Source of the DNA: an uncultured Akkermansia sp.
Lineage (GTDB): Bacteria > Verrucomicrobiota > Verrucomicrobiia > Verrucomicrobiales > Akkermansiaceae
Direction of reading: 5' to 3'
NCBI GenBank assembly: GCA_905200945.1
Contig: CAJKMG010000019.1
Span: 1-49,440 of the forward strand
Length of the DNA stretch: 49,440 nucleotides
In this document: piece by piece, positions 25,401 to 33,870 of the stretch
How positions within the stretch are numbered: the first letter of the stretch is position 1
Layout: the number at the start of each line of letters is the position of its first letter
Position numbers and translations under genes: made by a program
The notes under the pieces: model-generated
Databases searched by the model: none
The model's input: only the letters and a program-made list of their open reading frames with translations
Told to the model about the DNA's origin: nothing

Positions 25401-26537
25401 ATGATTCTGATTTTCGGAGCATTGCTGGCGGTTTACGTTTTTTGCCGCGCTATTTTGCCGCTGAAGCTGAAATGGGGCTGGAAGCTTCTGCTTGCCGCCC
25501 TGCTGGCGGTGGCGGCATTCAAATTCCACTTGCTGCATTTGTTTGGAGGCCCCATGTTTTTCTCCCCGGTTTTGCCGGAAAACGTTCTGCTGGCGGCCGC
25601 GTGGCTGTTCTCCGTTCTTTTCCTGTTCTTTTTCCTGCTGCTGGCGGCGGATGTGGTGCGGGCTCTGTATCTGCTGGTTTTGTTCTGCCTGCGGAGGAAC
25701 AGGACGGAAAGGTTCCGCATCATTGGCAACCGGGTGAATGTTGCTTTGCTGGTTTTTTCCGCCGTGCTGGCAACTGTGGGCATGATTGGAGGCACCAGAG
25801 TGCCCCAGGTGAAGGAGGAAACGGTTGCCGTGAACCGCCTGCCGGAGGAGGCGGACGGATTGACGGTCGCCGTGCTGGCGGATCTGCATGTGGACGGCAT
25901 TACAAGGGAGGAGCGCATTCGGAAGATTGTGGAGCGCACGAACGCCCTGAATCCGGACATCGTCGTGATTGCCGGAGATTTCGTGGACGGGACGGTGCCC
26001 GTGCATGGCGGCGATTTGAGGCCGCTTGCGGATTTGAAGGCCAGATACGGGGTGTTCGGCGTGCCGGGCAATCATGAGTATTACTCCGGTTATGAGGAGT
26101 GGATGGAGTTCCTGCCCACCCTGGGCATTCGTATGCTTCTTAATGAACACGCGCCGGCGGGAGGGGAGGCCGTGGTATTGGCCGGTGTGACGGATCCTGT
26201 GGCCGGCATCATGGGGAAGGAGGAGCCGGATATAAGTAAGGCGTTGAAGGATGCCCCGGAAAAGGGAGTGCGCATCCTTGTCTCCCACCAGCCGCGGCTG
26301 GCCCGGGAGGCAGCTGCGCACGGCGTGGATCTTCAAGTGTCCGGCCATACGCACGGAGGCATGATTGCCGGGGTGGACCGGCTGGTGGCGTGTTTTAACG
26401 AGGGATTCGTCTCCGGGCTGTACACGGTGGGTAATATGAAGCTGTACGTTTCCAATGGGGCGGGGATTTGGAACGGCTTTCCCATCCGCATCGGCGTTCC
26501 ATCGGAAATTGTTCTGATTCGGCTTCGGAAAGAATAA
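25401..26537 (+). CDS. membrane-anchored metallophosphoesterase (YkuE/YaeI-like)
   Basis: I place the start at 25401, where AAGAAAGAG lies upstream; an ATG at 25344 adds 19 residues. The 378-residue protein has about four membrane segments in its first 130 residues and then the five metallophosphoesterase motifs: VLADLHVDG, VIAGDFVDG, GVPGNHEYY, VSHQP and SGHTHGGM. Relatives hydrolyse UDP-diacylglucosamine or similar envelope phosphoesters. It follows the AKR gene by 90 bp and could be the last gene of the operon or independent. Confidence 0.9.
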   Translation: MILIFGALLAVYVFCRAILPLKLKWGWKLLLAALLAVAAFKFHLLHLFGGPMFFSPVLPENVLLAAAWLFSVLFLFFFLLLAADVVRALYLLVLFCLRRNRTERFRIIGNRVNVALLVFSAVLATVGMIGGTRVPQVKEETVAVNRLPEEADGLTVAVLADLHVDGITREERIRKIVERTNALNPDIVVIAGDFVDGTVPVHGGDLRPLADLKARYGVFGVPGNHEYYSGYEEWMEFLPTLGIRMLLNEHAPAGGEAVVLAGVTDPVAGIMGKEEPDISKALKDAPEKGVRILVSHQPRLAREAAAHGVDLQVSGHTHGGMIAGVDRLVACFNEGFVSGLYTVGNMKLYVSNGAGIWNGFPIRIGVPSEIVLIRLRKE

Positions 26538-26601
26538 CATATATTGATAAAGCAGTTTAGGAAGTGATGCGGGCAGGATTGCCGGAATTGTTGAAAAAAT
26601 A

Positions 26602-26631
26602 TTGACTTATAGTTACTCTAATGTTTAGACA
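26602..26631 (+). promoter_or_regulatory. MerR-type promoter with operator palindrome, upstream of the flavodoxin operon
   Basis: TTGACT (26602-26607) and TAGACA (26626-26631) are 18 bases apart. The palindrome TTATAGTTACTCTAA (26607-26621, one mismatched pair) fills the spacer. The layout is the same as at 18878-18907, and the palindrome matches the one beside merR at 29222-29236. The predicted leader to the flavodoxin start is about 85 nt. Confidence 0.8.
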
Positions 26632-26723
26632 GAAATAAGGAACAAGGTCAGGCAAGGGAAATGCCGGATGAAACCGTTTTTTCCGGACGCCTTTTGCCTC
26701 TCCTTTTAACCGGATAAAAATAC

Positions 26724-27302
26724 ATGAAAACAATATCAATGATATGCACGCTGGCCGCGGCCCTGATGACAGGAGCCGGATGTTCGGGACAGGAACAACC
26801 CAAGGTTTCCGCGGAACCTTCCAGGGTTCTCATTGCCTATTATTCATGGGGAGGCAATACGAAGTACGCCGCTGCGCAAATTCAGAGGGCGACGGGAGGA
26901 ACGCTGTTTGAAATCAAGCCGGTCAAGCCCTATCCCTCCGAATACCGGGAATGCACCGTGCAGGCCAGGAAGGAGATTCAGGAAGGGGTTCGGCCGGAAC
27001 TGGCCGCCAAAGTGGAGGATATGGGCAAGTATGATGTGATTTTCATCGGCAGCCCCAACTGGTGGAGCACCATTGCACCTCCGGTCGCGTCTTTCCTGGC
27101 AAGTTACGACCTTTCCGGAAAGACGGTGATTCCTTTTGTGACGCATGGGGGCGGCGGCATGGCGCGCTGCGCGGACGATGTCCGGAAGCTGTGTCCCAAG
27201 TCCACCGTTCTCAAGGGAGGCTCTTTTTCCGGGGAAGGAATCCGGACGGCGAGGGCCGCGCTTGTCAAGTGGGTCAATGAGACGATCTCCATCAACAAAT
27301 AA
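26724..27302 (+). CDS. flavodoxin-like lipoprotein
   Basis: The 192-residue product has a lipoprotein signal ending in MTGAGCS and a flavodoxin-like domain: VLIAYYSWGGNTKYAA (FMN phosphate loop), GKYDVIFIGSPNWWSTIAPP and FVTHGGGGMARC. It is probably an FMN-dependent electron carrier or reductase anchored to a membrane facing the periplasm. It is the first gene after the MerR-type promoter. Flavodoxins with this WW pattern are often paired with carboxymuconolactone-decarboxylase-like and cupin proteins, as here. Confidence 0.92.
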   Translation: MKTISMICTLAAALMTGAGCSGQEQPKVSAEPSRVLIAYYSWGGNTKYAAAQIQRATGGTLFEIKPVKPYPSEYRECTVQARKEIQEGVRPELAAKVEDMGKYDVIFIGSPNWWSTIAPPVASFLASYDLSGKTVIPFVTHGGGGMARCADDVRKLCPKSTVLKGGSFSGEGIRTARAALVKWVNETISINK

Positions 27303-27309
27303 TGATTTT

Positions 27310-27771
27310 ATGAAACGAACCATCGCGGGAATGGCTTTTTCCCTTGCCTGCCTGATGAACCTTTCAGAAGCCCAAACCATGATTCATGGTAAAGTGGAAA
27401 TGGAGAATGGCAAAAATACGGGAATGTGCGTCAAGTTACCGATGCAGCCTGATGGTATCGTTCGTCTCTCAAAAATAGAAGTGTATCCTGAATATTTGGA
27501 GGAATATGTGAAGTACGCCATCGAAGTGGGAGAAATCTCCCTGCGTACGGAACCGGGCGTGTTGACCATGTACGCTGTTGCGGAGAAAGACAATGCTTGC
27601 AGAATTACGATTCTCGAAACTTACGCCAGTCAAAAGGCATATAAGTCACACATTGAATCGGCTCATTTTCAGAAATACAAGCAGGAAACGCTGCACATGG
27701 TTAAGGCATTGGTTTTATCCGATCAGACGCCGCTGAATTCTTCAAGCAGTATTACTAACATTATTAAATAA
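27310..27771 (+). CDS. secreted antibiotic-biosynthesis-monooxygenase (ABM) domain protein
   Basis: The frame is open upstream to 27145 over the flavodoxin gene, but ATG at 27310 opens a clear signal peptide (MKRTIAGMAFSLACLMNLSEA) 7 bp after the flavodoxin stop. The 153-residue protein then shows an ABM/YgiN-like pattern: VRLSKIEVYPEYLEEYVKYA, LTMYAVAEKD, ITILETYASQKAYKSHIES and HFQKYKQET. Such domains act in quinol oxidation or heme chemistry, usually without a cofactor. From here to 28597 the sequence looks more AT-rich than its flanks, a possible sign of transfer. Confidence 0.85.
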   Translation: MKRTIAGMAFSLACLMNLSEAQTMIHGKVEMENGKNTGMCVKLPMQPDGIVRLSKIEVYPEYLEEYVKYAIEVGEISLRTEPGVLTMYAVAEKDNACRITILETYASQKAYKSHIESAHFQKYKQETLHMVKALVLSDQTPLNSSSSITNIIK

Positions 27772-27778
27772 CACGGTA

Positions 27779-28597
27779 ATGAATAAAATTATTTTATTTC
27801 TTTCAATTAGTTTTTTCATAACAAATGCTATGGCGCAGGAAAAGATAGTACAGACGGCGGGACGCACTCAATTAGGAGAGTTTGCTCCCAAATTTGCGGA
27901 ACTCAACGATGATGTCCTTTTCGGTGAAGTATGGAGCCGGACTGACAAGCTCGGTCTGCGTGATCGCAGTTTGGTAACCATCACATCCCTCATTAGTCAG
28001 GGTATCACCGACAATTCGCTCGTTTTCCATCTTCAGTCGGCAAAGAAGAATGGAGTTACCCGTACCGAGATTGCTGAAATCATCACCCACATCGGTTTTT
28101 ATGCCGGTTGGCCGAAAGCATGGGCGGCATTTAATCTGGCCAAAGACGTATGGGCGGAAGATACGGCCGGAGAAGACGCCAAAGCCGTTTTCCAACGTGA
28201 GATGATTTTCCCTCTGGGCGAGCCGAATACGGCATACGCCAAGTACTTCACAGGCAACAGCTATCTTGCACCCGTCTCACGCGAACAGGTGAATATCTCC
28301 AATGTGACCTTTGAACCCCGTTGCCGCAATAACTGGCATATTCACAAAGCGACGAAAGGCGGCGGGCAGATGCTTATCGGCGTGGCCGGACGCGGCTGGT
28401 ATCAGGAAGAAGGGAAGCCCGCTGTGGAAATCCTTCCTGGCACGGTCATCCATATTCCCGCCAACGTGAAGCACTGGCACGGGGCTGTCGCCGACAGCTG
28501 GTTTTCCCATCTGGCTATCGAGGTTTCCGGAGAGAATACATCCAATGAATGGCTCGAGCCAGTGACGGATGATGAGTATGATCAACTTCAAAAATAA
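27779..28597 (+). CDS. secreted carboxymuconolactone decarboxylase-cupin fusion
   Basis: This 272-residue protein has a signal peptide (MNKIILFLSISFFITNAMAQ), a carboxymuconolactone-decarboxylase/AhpD-like domain (residues 30-130: LRDRSLVTITSLISQG, HLQSAKKNGVTRTEIAEII) and a cupin domain (160-265: WHIHKATKGGGQML, GRGWYQEEGK, VKHWHGA) with metal-ligand His residues. The AhpD CxxC pair is absent. Closely similar fusions are common in Bacteroidetes redox clusters. Codon choice near the start is AT-rich. It starts 7 bp after the ABM gene and is the last gene before a terminator. Confidence 0.92.
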   Translation: MNKIILFLSISFFITNAMAQEKIVQTAGRTQLGEFAPKFAELNDDVLFGEVWSRTDKLGLRDRSLVTITSLISQGITDNSLVFHLQSAKKNGVTRTEIAEIITHIGFYAGWPKAWAAFNLAKDVWAEDTAGEDAKAVFQREMIFPLGEPNTAYAKYFTGNSYLAPVSREQVNISNVTFEPRCRNNWHIHKATKGGGQMLIGVAGRGWYQEEGKPAVEILPGTVIHIPANVKHWHGAVADSWFSHLAIEVSGENTSNEWLEPVTDDEYDQLQK

Positions 28598-28660
28598 AAC
28601 GGATTTTTTATGACCGACGCAGAATATGCGGAGGCGGCGGGAAACAGATAAGAACGCATG

Positions 28661-28700
28661 GCGGCCGGGATTTCCAATAGGGAATCCCGGCCGCTTTCTG
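28661..28700. terminator. terminator between the flavodoxin operon and merR
   Basis: GCGGCCGGGATT at 28661-28672 pairs perfectly with AATCCCGGCCGC at 28683-28694, with a short loop and TTTCTGTT following. It lies between convergent genes, so it can end the plus-strand operon and probably also the merR transcript. Confidence 0.85.
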
Positions 28701-28720
28701 TTGTGGATTGAAGGCAGAGC

Positions 28721-29206
28721 TTATTCCTCAGGCGTGATGTTCGGCTCGCTGGCGCTGACGTGGTTCAGAGGATTGCAGATGTCCGGCCTGCGGTTGTCCA
28801 AAAGATCCTGATAGAATTTCTTCTTGTATTTCAAAACTTCCATTTGTTTTTTCAGGATGCGGAGCTGTTCCCGGAGACTTTTTTCCTGCTTGAAAATCAG
28901 TTCGGCGCGTTCCGGAATGGTGGAATCTCCTTCCTGGCACAGGTCAATGTAGTGTTTGACGCCTTCAATCGGGAGGCCCGTCATCCGGAGGCAGTGAACC
29001 AGGCGGAGCCACCCCAGGGTGTAGTCGGAAAACATGCGGGCATTTCCTCCACTGCGGTCCACGTCCGGGATTAATCCGGCATTTTCGTAATACCGGATGG
29101 TGTAGGCGGACATTTCCATCATTTCCGCAACCTGTTTGACAGTGTATCTGGGGGTGCGGTCATAGGAAGGGCGATAGATGCCGGATGGATTTTTCTGTTT
29201 AATCAT
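28721..29206 (-). CDS. MerR-family regulator, AdhR/NmlR-like
   Basis: The 161-residue protein has the MerR DNA-binding pattern YTVKQVAEMMEMSAYTIRYYENAGLI, the region VHCLRMTGLPIEGVKHYIDLC with Cys72 where AdhR and NmlR proteins sense aldehydes or thiol agents, and a C-terminal coiled coil (EKSLREQLRILKKQMEVLKY). These regulators switch on aldehyde and nitrosative/electrophile defence genes. It is convergent with the flavodoxin operon. A matching palindrome lies 16 bp upstream of its ATG and overlaps its probable -10 (TATATT), which fits autorepression. Confidence 0.92.
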   Translation of the reverse strand: MIKQKNPSGIYRPSYDRTPRYTVKQVAEMMEMSAYTIRYYENAGLIPDVDRSGGNARMFSDYTLGWLRLVHCLRMTGLPIEGVKHYIDLCQEGDSTIPERAELIFKQEKSLREQLRILKKQMEVLKYKKKFYQDLLDNRRPDICNPLNHVSASEPNITPEE

Positions 29207-29221
29207 CGTGTGACTGATAAC

Positions 29222-29236
29222 TTACAGTTACTCTAA
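29222..29236. promoter_or_regulatory. MerR operator at the merR promoter
   Basis: TTACAGTTACTCTAA is a 15-bp palindrome with one mismatched pair and shares 14 of 15 bases with the site at 26607-26621. On the minus strand it overlaps a TATATT -10-like box (TTGTCA lies 15 bases further upstream). No good promoter reads plus-strand from it. Confidence 0.75.
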
Positions 29237-29442
29237 TATACGAGGTGTTGCCGGATGACAAGTTTTTTACTGTGTTTCACGGGAATAACGTATTTAAAGG
29301 CCAGGGAAAACGGCGGAAATCTCGTCCCGGAGCGGGAGGAGCGGACCGTGCTCCGGAATATCGGGGAAAGAAGGGGCAAATGAGTTGACTGGCTTTTCCG
29401 CCCCGTTACAATGGGGCCGCTCCGCGGACGGAGCCCATAGTC

Positions 29443-29892
29443 ATGATTATAGCCTCCCTTTCCGATTCCGCACGTTACGAAATGTTGAATCCCCTGTTCA
29501 GGAGAGTTTTCGATTTTATCAGGGAGGCTGCTCCGGCAACCTTGGAAACCGGCCGCCATGTCCTGGAGGAAGACGCCCTGACCGTGATGGTGAATGAACC
29601 GGTGATGAAGAAGCGGGAGAAGGCCCGTATGGAAGTGCATGACCAGTTTATTGACATTCACGTGCCCCTTTCCCGGGAGGAAGGATTTATGTGGAAGGAC
29701 CGCGCGGCTCTGGAAACGCCTTCCGAACCGTTCAGCAGGGAAAAGGACGCGCAGCATTATGACGATGAGCCGGATATCTTTTTTGTCGTGAAACCGGGGC
29801 AGTTCGCTATTTTTTTCCCGGAGGATGCGCATGCCGGCTGCATTGGGGAAGGAAAGCTTCTGAAACTGGTGATTAAAGTCAGAACGGCCTGA
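29443..29892 (+). CDS. YhcH/YjgK/YiaL (TabA, DUF386) family protein
   Basis: The 149-residue protein matches the family in length and in the patterns MIIASLSD, VMVNEPVMKKREKARMEVH, QFIDIHVPLS and FAIFFPEDAHAGCIG, where His and Glu residues form a cupin-like metal site. Family members act in sialic acid or sugar catabolism and in biofilm control. GGAG lies 9 bases before the ATG. A nested hairpin overlaps its stop codon. Confidence 0.9.
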   Translation: MIIASLSDSARYEMLNPLFRRVFDFIREAAPATLETGRHVLEEDALTVMVNEPVMKKREKARMEVHDQFIDIHVPLSREEGFMWKDRAALETPSEPFSREKDAQHYDDEPDIFFVVKPGQFAIFFPEDAHAGCIGEGKLLKLVIKVRTA

Positions 29893-29938
29893 ACCTCATT
29901 CCGGAAAAATAGTCCGGAATGGAGAGCAGGCCGTTTCT
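29883..29938. terminator. nested hairpin terminator between convergent genes
   Basis: AACGGCCTG (29883-29891) pairs with CAGGCCGTT (29927-29935), and inside it CATTCCGGA (29897-29905) pairs with TCCGGAATG (29913-29921). A T-rich run follows. The outer stem includes the YhcH stop codon. It separates that gene from the convergent amylase gene. Confidence 0.8.
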
Positions 29939-29956
29939 TCAATTTGCGGGCGGGCG

Positions 29957-31435
29957 TTATTTTCCGTCTTCCTTCCGGGCATCCTGCGAAGCGTTTTCCG
30001 GAATCCATACGGCCACATTGCCGCCGTGGACGAGAAACCGTCCGTTGCCTTCCGCGTCAATGGAGACGGTTTCCTCCACGTTGCCGGTGGCTTCCTTCCA
30101 TGTTTCCCCTGCGTGCTGCTTGCCCACGTTCATGACTTTGTCTCCATCCTCCCCGTTGGAAATGAGCACAGCCACGCCGGAATGCGGGTGTTCTTCATCT
30201 CCCACGCGGGTAAAGCCGATGGTGTTCGGGTGGTCAAAGTAGTAATTTTGTTCCCCGAAAGCATGGTTTTTACGGATTTCCAGCAGATTGTCGATGATGG
30301 CGCGGTGCATGGGCGGATTGCCGCTCACGCCGTAATAATCTCCGTAGAAGATACAGGGATAGCCTTCTTTCATGAGCAGAATGAGCGCATAGGCGGAGGG
30401 CTTGAACCAGTCTTCTACAGCTGATTCCAGGGAACTGCCCCACTGGGAATCATGGTTGTCCACAAAGGTAACGGCCAGCGTAGGGTGGTTCTGAACCAGG
30501 GTTTCGTCCAGAATTTTGGAAAGATCATAATCGCGGCCCTGCTTGGAGGCCTGGTACATGTTGTAGTGCAGGGGGACGTCAAACAGGTCCACCTTGTAGC
30601 GTTCTTCCTTGAGGTAATCGTCCAGGGATTCCAGATCCTGTTTCCAGTATTCGCCCACGGCATAGAAGTCTGCTCCCCTTTCCTTGCGGACGGCTGCCAG
30701 GAATTTCCTGATGAAGTCGTCATTGATATGCTTGATGGCGTCCAGCCTCATGCCGTCCAAATCCAGTTCCCGGGATACCCATATTCCCCATTTTTCCATT
30801 TCTTTCACCACTTCCGGGTGATTGAAGTCCAGATTGGCGAACATAAGGTAGTCGTAATTGCCGTTTTCTTCATCCACGCCCTCGCTCCAGCTTTTGCCGT
30901 CTCCCATAATCTTGAAGATAGAGTTTTTTTCCGTGCGCGCGTCATAGTCCGTTCCGGTGAAGTGGTACCAGTGCCATTTGAAGTCGGAATATTTGTTCCC
31001 TCGGCCGGGAAAGTTAAAGCCGGTCCAGCCTTCAATCTCGTAGGCATCCGTGATTTCCTTGTCGCGGTTCTGCTGGTCCACTTCCTTGACCATGAATTTT
31101 TCCGTATAGTCCGCCCCGGCCTTGTGATTCATGACGGTATCCAGATAAACGCCTACATGGTGTTCATGAAGAGCCTTGATAGCCTCCTGGAGTTCCTGCC
31201 TGGTGCCGTATTTGGTGCGGACGGTGTTTTTCTGGTCGAATTCCCCCAAGTCAAAAAGATCATAGGTGCCGTATCCTACGTCGTTTTGTTCCTTCCCTTT
31301 GTAGGCCGGAGGAATCCAGACGGCCGTGACGCCCATCTCCTCCAGGTGGGGGGCGTCTTCCTTCAGCTTATTCCAAAACTGTCCGTCATTGGGCAGGTTC
31401 CACTCAAAATACTGCATCATGATTCCGTTTTTCAT
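29957..31435 (-). CDS. cytoplasmic alpha-amylase (GH13)
   Basis: This 492-residue enzyme opens with MMQYFEWNLPNDGQFWNKL and has no signal peptide. GH13 residues are in place: VYLDTVMNH, nucleophile Asp232 in DGMRLDAIKH, acid/base Glu262 in AVGEYW, and Asp329 in FVDNHDS. It hydrolyses alpha-1,4-glucans or maltodextrins inside the cell, like the E. coli cytoplasmic AmyA and the Bacillus liquefying amylases of subfamily 5. The C-terminal domain is a beta-sandwich (VAVLISNGEDGDK). AAGGA lies about 11 bases upstream of the start. Confidence 0.95.
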   Translation of the reverse strand: MKNGIMMQYFEWNLPNDGQFWNKLKEDAPHLEEMGVTAVWIPPAYKGKEQNDVGYGTYDLFDLGEFDQKNTVRTKYGTRQELQEAIKALHEHHVGVYLDTVMNHKAGADYTEKFMVKEVDQQNRDKEITDAYEIEGWTGFNFPGRGNKYSDFKWHWYHFTGTDYDARTEKNSIFKIMGDGKSWSEGVDEENGNYDYLMFANLDFNHPEVVKEMEKWGIWVSRELDLDGMRLDAIKHINDDFIRKFLAAVRKERGADFYAVGEYWKQDLESLDDYLKEERYKVDLFDVPLHYNMYQASKQGRDYDLSKILDETLVQNHPTLAVTFVDNHDSQWGSSLESAVEDWFKPSAYALILLMKEGYPCIFYGDYYGVSGNPPMHRAIIDNLLEIRKNHAFGEQNYYFDHPNTIGFTRVGDEEHPHSGVAVLISNGEDGDKVMNVGKQHAGETWKEATGNVEETVSIDAEGNGRFLVHGGNVAVWIPENASQDARKEDGK

Positions 31436-31747
31436 TTGATCTGATTCCTTGTAAATATCGTTCGGATTATTGCGCTTCCGGGAGTTTGTCCGGTGGAAAA
31501 GCGGTTCTCCCGGGCGAGATTCCGGATGAGGAGTCCATACGGAGCCTCCAACAAAATAGAGTCCTGAAAGTGCGGCGCGTTAGGCATACTGCCGGCCTTA
31601 TGTCCTGCAAAAATCCAGCGGGAAAGAGGCAAGTGAGGAAAATTTTTCTCCGGAGAATGGGAAAAAGCGTTTTGCTTCCTTCCATGTCCCGGAAAGAACG
31701 GGGCGTGGGGGACGGATTCGTTCAAATAAGACAGGGACAGCGTAGGA
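31436..31747. other. intergenic stretch with no supported gene
   Basis: About 310 bp separate the amylase start from the MATE gene stop, both on the minus strand. Overlapping short frames exist in several frames with no domain signature or good ribosome site. The amylase promoter should be here. Confidence 0.45.
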
Positions 31748-33133
31748 TTATGCCTTTCCCGTTCCGGGAGCCAGGTAGTGTCTGTTTTTCAGCCGGTAGT
31801 ATTTAAGGAACCGGCGGATGAAGAGCAGGGTGACGATAAAGGAAAGCACGTCTGCCAGAGGGAGGGACGCCCAAACGCCGTTCTGTCCCCAGAAACGAGG
31901 CAAGACCAGCAGGAACGGCAGCAGAAAGAGCATCTGGCGCGTCAGGGACAGGAAGATTGCCAGACGTGCTTTCCCAATGGCCTGGAAAAAGTTGCCGATG
32001 ATGATCTGGCTTCCGATGAGCGGAAAGGCCAGCACGCAGATGACCAGGCCGTTGGCCGCCAGGCTGATGAGCGAGGCGTCATCCGTGAAGAGGCCGGCAA
32101 TGCCGCGGGGAAAGAAGACGCAGGCCAGGAATCCCAGCGTGGTGAAGGACGTTCCGGCCAGAACTCCGTATTTGAGGGTGAGCAGAACGCGGCCCGGTTT
32201 CATGGCTCCGTGGTTGTAGCCGATGATGGGCTGCATTCCCTGCGTGAGGCCGATGACGAGCATGGCGAACAGGATAAGAATGCGGTTGATGATGCCGTAG
32301 GCCCCAATGGCCAAGTCTCCCCCATGGTCCGCAAGCTGCCTGTTGATGGCGACGGTGACTGCGCTGCCGCAGACGTTTACCAGGCAGGGAGCCATGCCGA
32401 TGGACAGGATGCCGGTAACGATAGCTTTGCGCAGCTGCCAGATGCCGCGGCGAAAGTGGACTGTGCTGGCCGCATCGGAAAAGTGGAACAGCACGCGCAC
32501 CATGCCGATGACCTGGGCGAGAAGGGTGGCCACGGCGGCTCCGGTAATGCCCCATTTGAACCAGAAGATGAAAATGGGAGCCAGGATGATGTTGATTCCT
32601 ACGGAAAGAAGAGTGGAGCCCATGGCCTTTTTCGGGTAGCCGGTAGCTCTCATCACATGATTGAGGTTGAAGAAGACGTACGTAACGGGCAGCCCCAGCA
32701 AAGTGATGAGCATGAAGTCGTACGCGTATGTGAGAGTCTGCCCGCTGGCTCCGAAGGCAGTCAGGATTTCCGTAAGGAAGAGCAGCGTGGGTGTCTCCAG
32801 CACCACAGCGGCAATCAGACTCATGATGAGGACGTTGCCAAGCGTGCGCTCAGTTCCTTCCTGGTCTTTTTTCCCCAGCCGGATGGAGCTGATGGCCGCG
32901 CCGCCGATGCCTACCAGCGTGCCCAGCGCGAAAGTCAGGTTCATGATGGGGAAGGTGACGGCCAGGCCGGACAGGGCCAGAGGCCCCACGCCGTGGCCGA
33001 TGAACACGCTGTCAATGATGTTGTACAGAGAGTATACCACCATGCCGGCGATGGAGGGCAGGGAGTACTGGAGCAGCAGACGCCATACGGATGCGTTTTC
33101 CAATTCTGCGATGTTGCGTGACTGGGCTGCCAT
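31748..33133 (-). CDS. MATE-family efflux transporter
   Basis: The 461-residue protein has about twelve membrane helices and the MATE patterns QYSLPSIAGMVVYSLYNIIDSVFIGHGVG, GLTQGMQPIIGYNHGA and a matching second half. Members export drugs or metabolites with Na+ or H+. A strong AAAGGAGG lies 9 bases before the ATG and fixes the start. The substrate cannot be inferred. It is a single gene, with a 179-bp gap to the divergent small secreted protein. Confidence 0.95.
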   Translation of the reverse strand: MAAQSRNIAELENASVWRLLLQYSLPSIAGMVVYSLYNIIDSVFIGHGVGPLALSGLAVTFPIMNLTFALGTLVGIGGAAISSIRLGKKDQEGTERTLGNVLIMSLIAAVVLETPTLLFLTEILTAFGASGQTLTYAYDFMLITLLGLPVTYVFFNLNHVMRATGYPKKAMGSTLLSVGINIILAPIFIFWFKWGITGAAVATLLAQVIGMVRVLFHFSDAASTVHFRRGIWQLRKAIVTGILSIGMAPCLVNVCGSAVTVAINRQLADHGGDLAIGAYGIINRILILFAMLVIGLTQGMQPIIGYNHGAMKPGRVLLTLKYGVLAGTSFTTLGFLACVFFPRGIAGLFTDDASLISLAANGLVICVLAFPLIGSQIIIGNFFQAIGKARLAIFLSLTRQMLFLLPFLLVLPRFWGQNGVWASLPLADVLSFIVTLLFIRRFLKYYRLKNRHYLAPGTGKA

Positions 33134-33312
33134 GGACGTGTACCTCCTTTCAAAGCGGGAGGCAAACTATAAAAATACGCAGATGGGTTGTCAAGCTGTC
33201 CACCTGTCCGGAAAACGGCCTTTTTCCCCCAGTTTTGGGGAGGGAGATGTTTTTGATTGACTGGGGAAGCTTTTGGAGGTTAAGTCCTTTCCTCCTTTTT
33301 CAGAAGCACGCC

Positions 33313-33759
33313 ATGACCATGTCCGTTTTCTCTTTCCTGCGCCTTGTCTCCGTTTGCGGAGCCGCTTTTCTGGGTTCTTCCTGCCTGCCTATGTTCGGCG
33401 CCGGGCAGGTGCTGGCAGGAAGCAGCCTCGCGGAAAGCCTTCTGACCTCTTCTTCTTTGGATCTGGTGTGGAGAGGAGACATCCGTTCCTTTCCCTCTTC
33501 CGGTTTGGATACACCGCGCGGGTTCAAGGTTTCTCCCGCGGACTCTTATTCCCTGCTGATGGAAGCGCGACCGGGCATTGCCGGAGAATGGGCCTGCTAT
33601 CATGACCGCGGCAGTTACTACTGGGCTTTTGTAGCCGGGAAGAAAGAGGAGGAAGCGGGGCTTTACGCCGTGCGCCGCGGCGTGGCCATAAACGGTATTT
33701 CCGGAGAAATTGAAGATGCCCCCGCCGTACAGGATGTCCAGTCTCCCTCCGTCATGTAA
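33313..33759 (+). CDS. small secreted or lipoprotein of unknown function
   Basis: The frame is open from 33091, but ATG at 33313 opens a signal sequence (MTMSVFSFLRLVSVCGAAFL) followed by GSSC, which resembles a weak lipobox. The mature part is about 120 residues with Trp/Tyr-rich strands (GEWACYHDRGSYYWAFVAGK). I recognise no family. It lies 111 bp upstream of the hexosaminidase gene on the same strand. Confidence 0.6.
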   Translation: MTMSVFSFLRLVSVCGAAFLGSSCLPMFGAGQVLAGSSLAESLLTSSSLDLVWRGDIRSFPSSGLDTPRGFKVSPADSYSLLMEARPGIAGEWACYHDRGSYYWAFVAGKKEEEAGLYAVRRGVAINGISGEIEDAPAVQDVQSPSVM

Positions 33760-33870
33760 GCGAGGGTTCTGGTCTTTTTGCAAAAAAATGCCGCCACCCC
33801 CCCGTTTTCCGGCAAGTTGGACACGATAGGTTTGACAGGCAGCCGTTATTGCAGGCGTATTATTGACCGC

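Noticed and set aside
31778..33121. Plus-strand frame of 447 codons
   Set aside because: It is the antisense shadow of the MATE transporter and has no hydrophobic or domain pattern.
33778..33870. Upstream ATG of the hexosaminidase
   Set aside because: Starting at 33778 would bury the signal peptide that begins at 33871, and the added residues do not fit the family.
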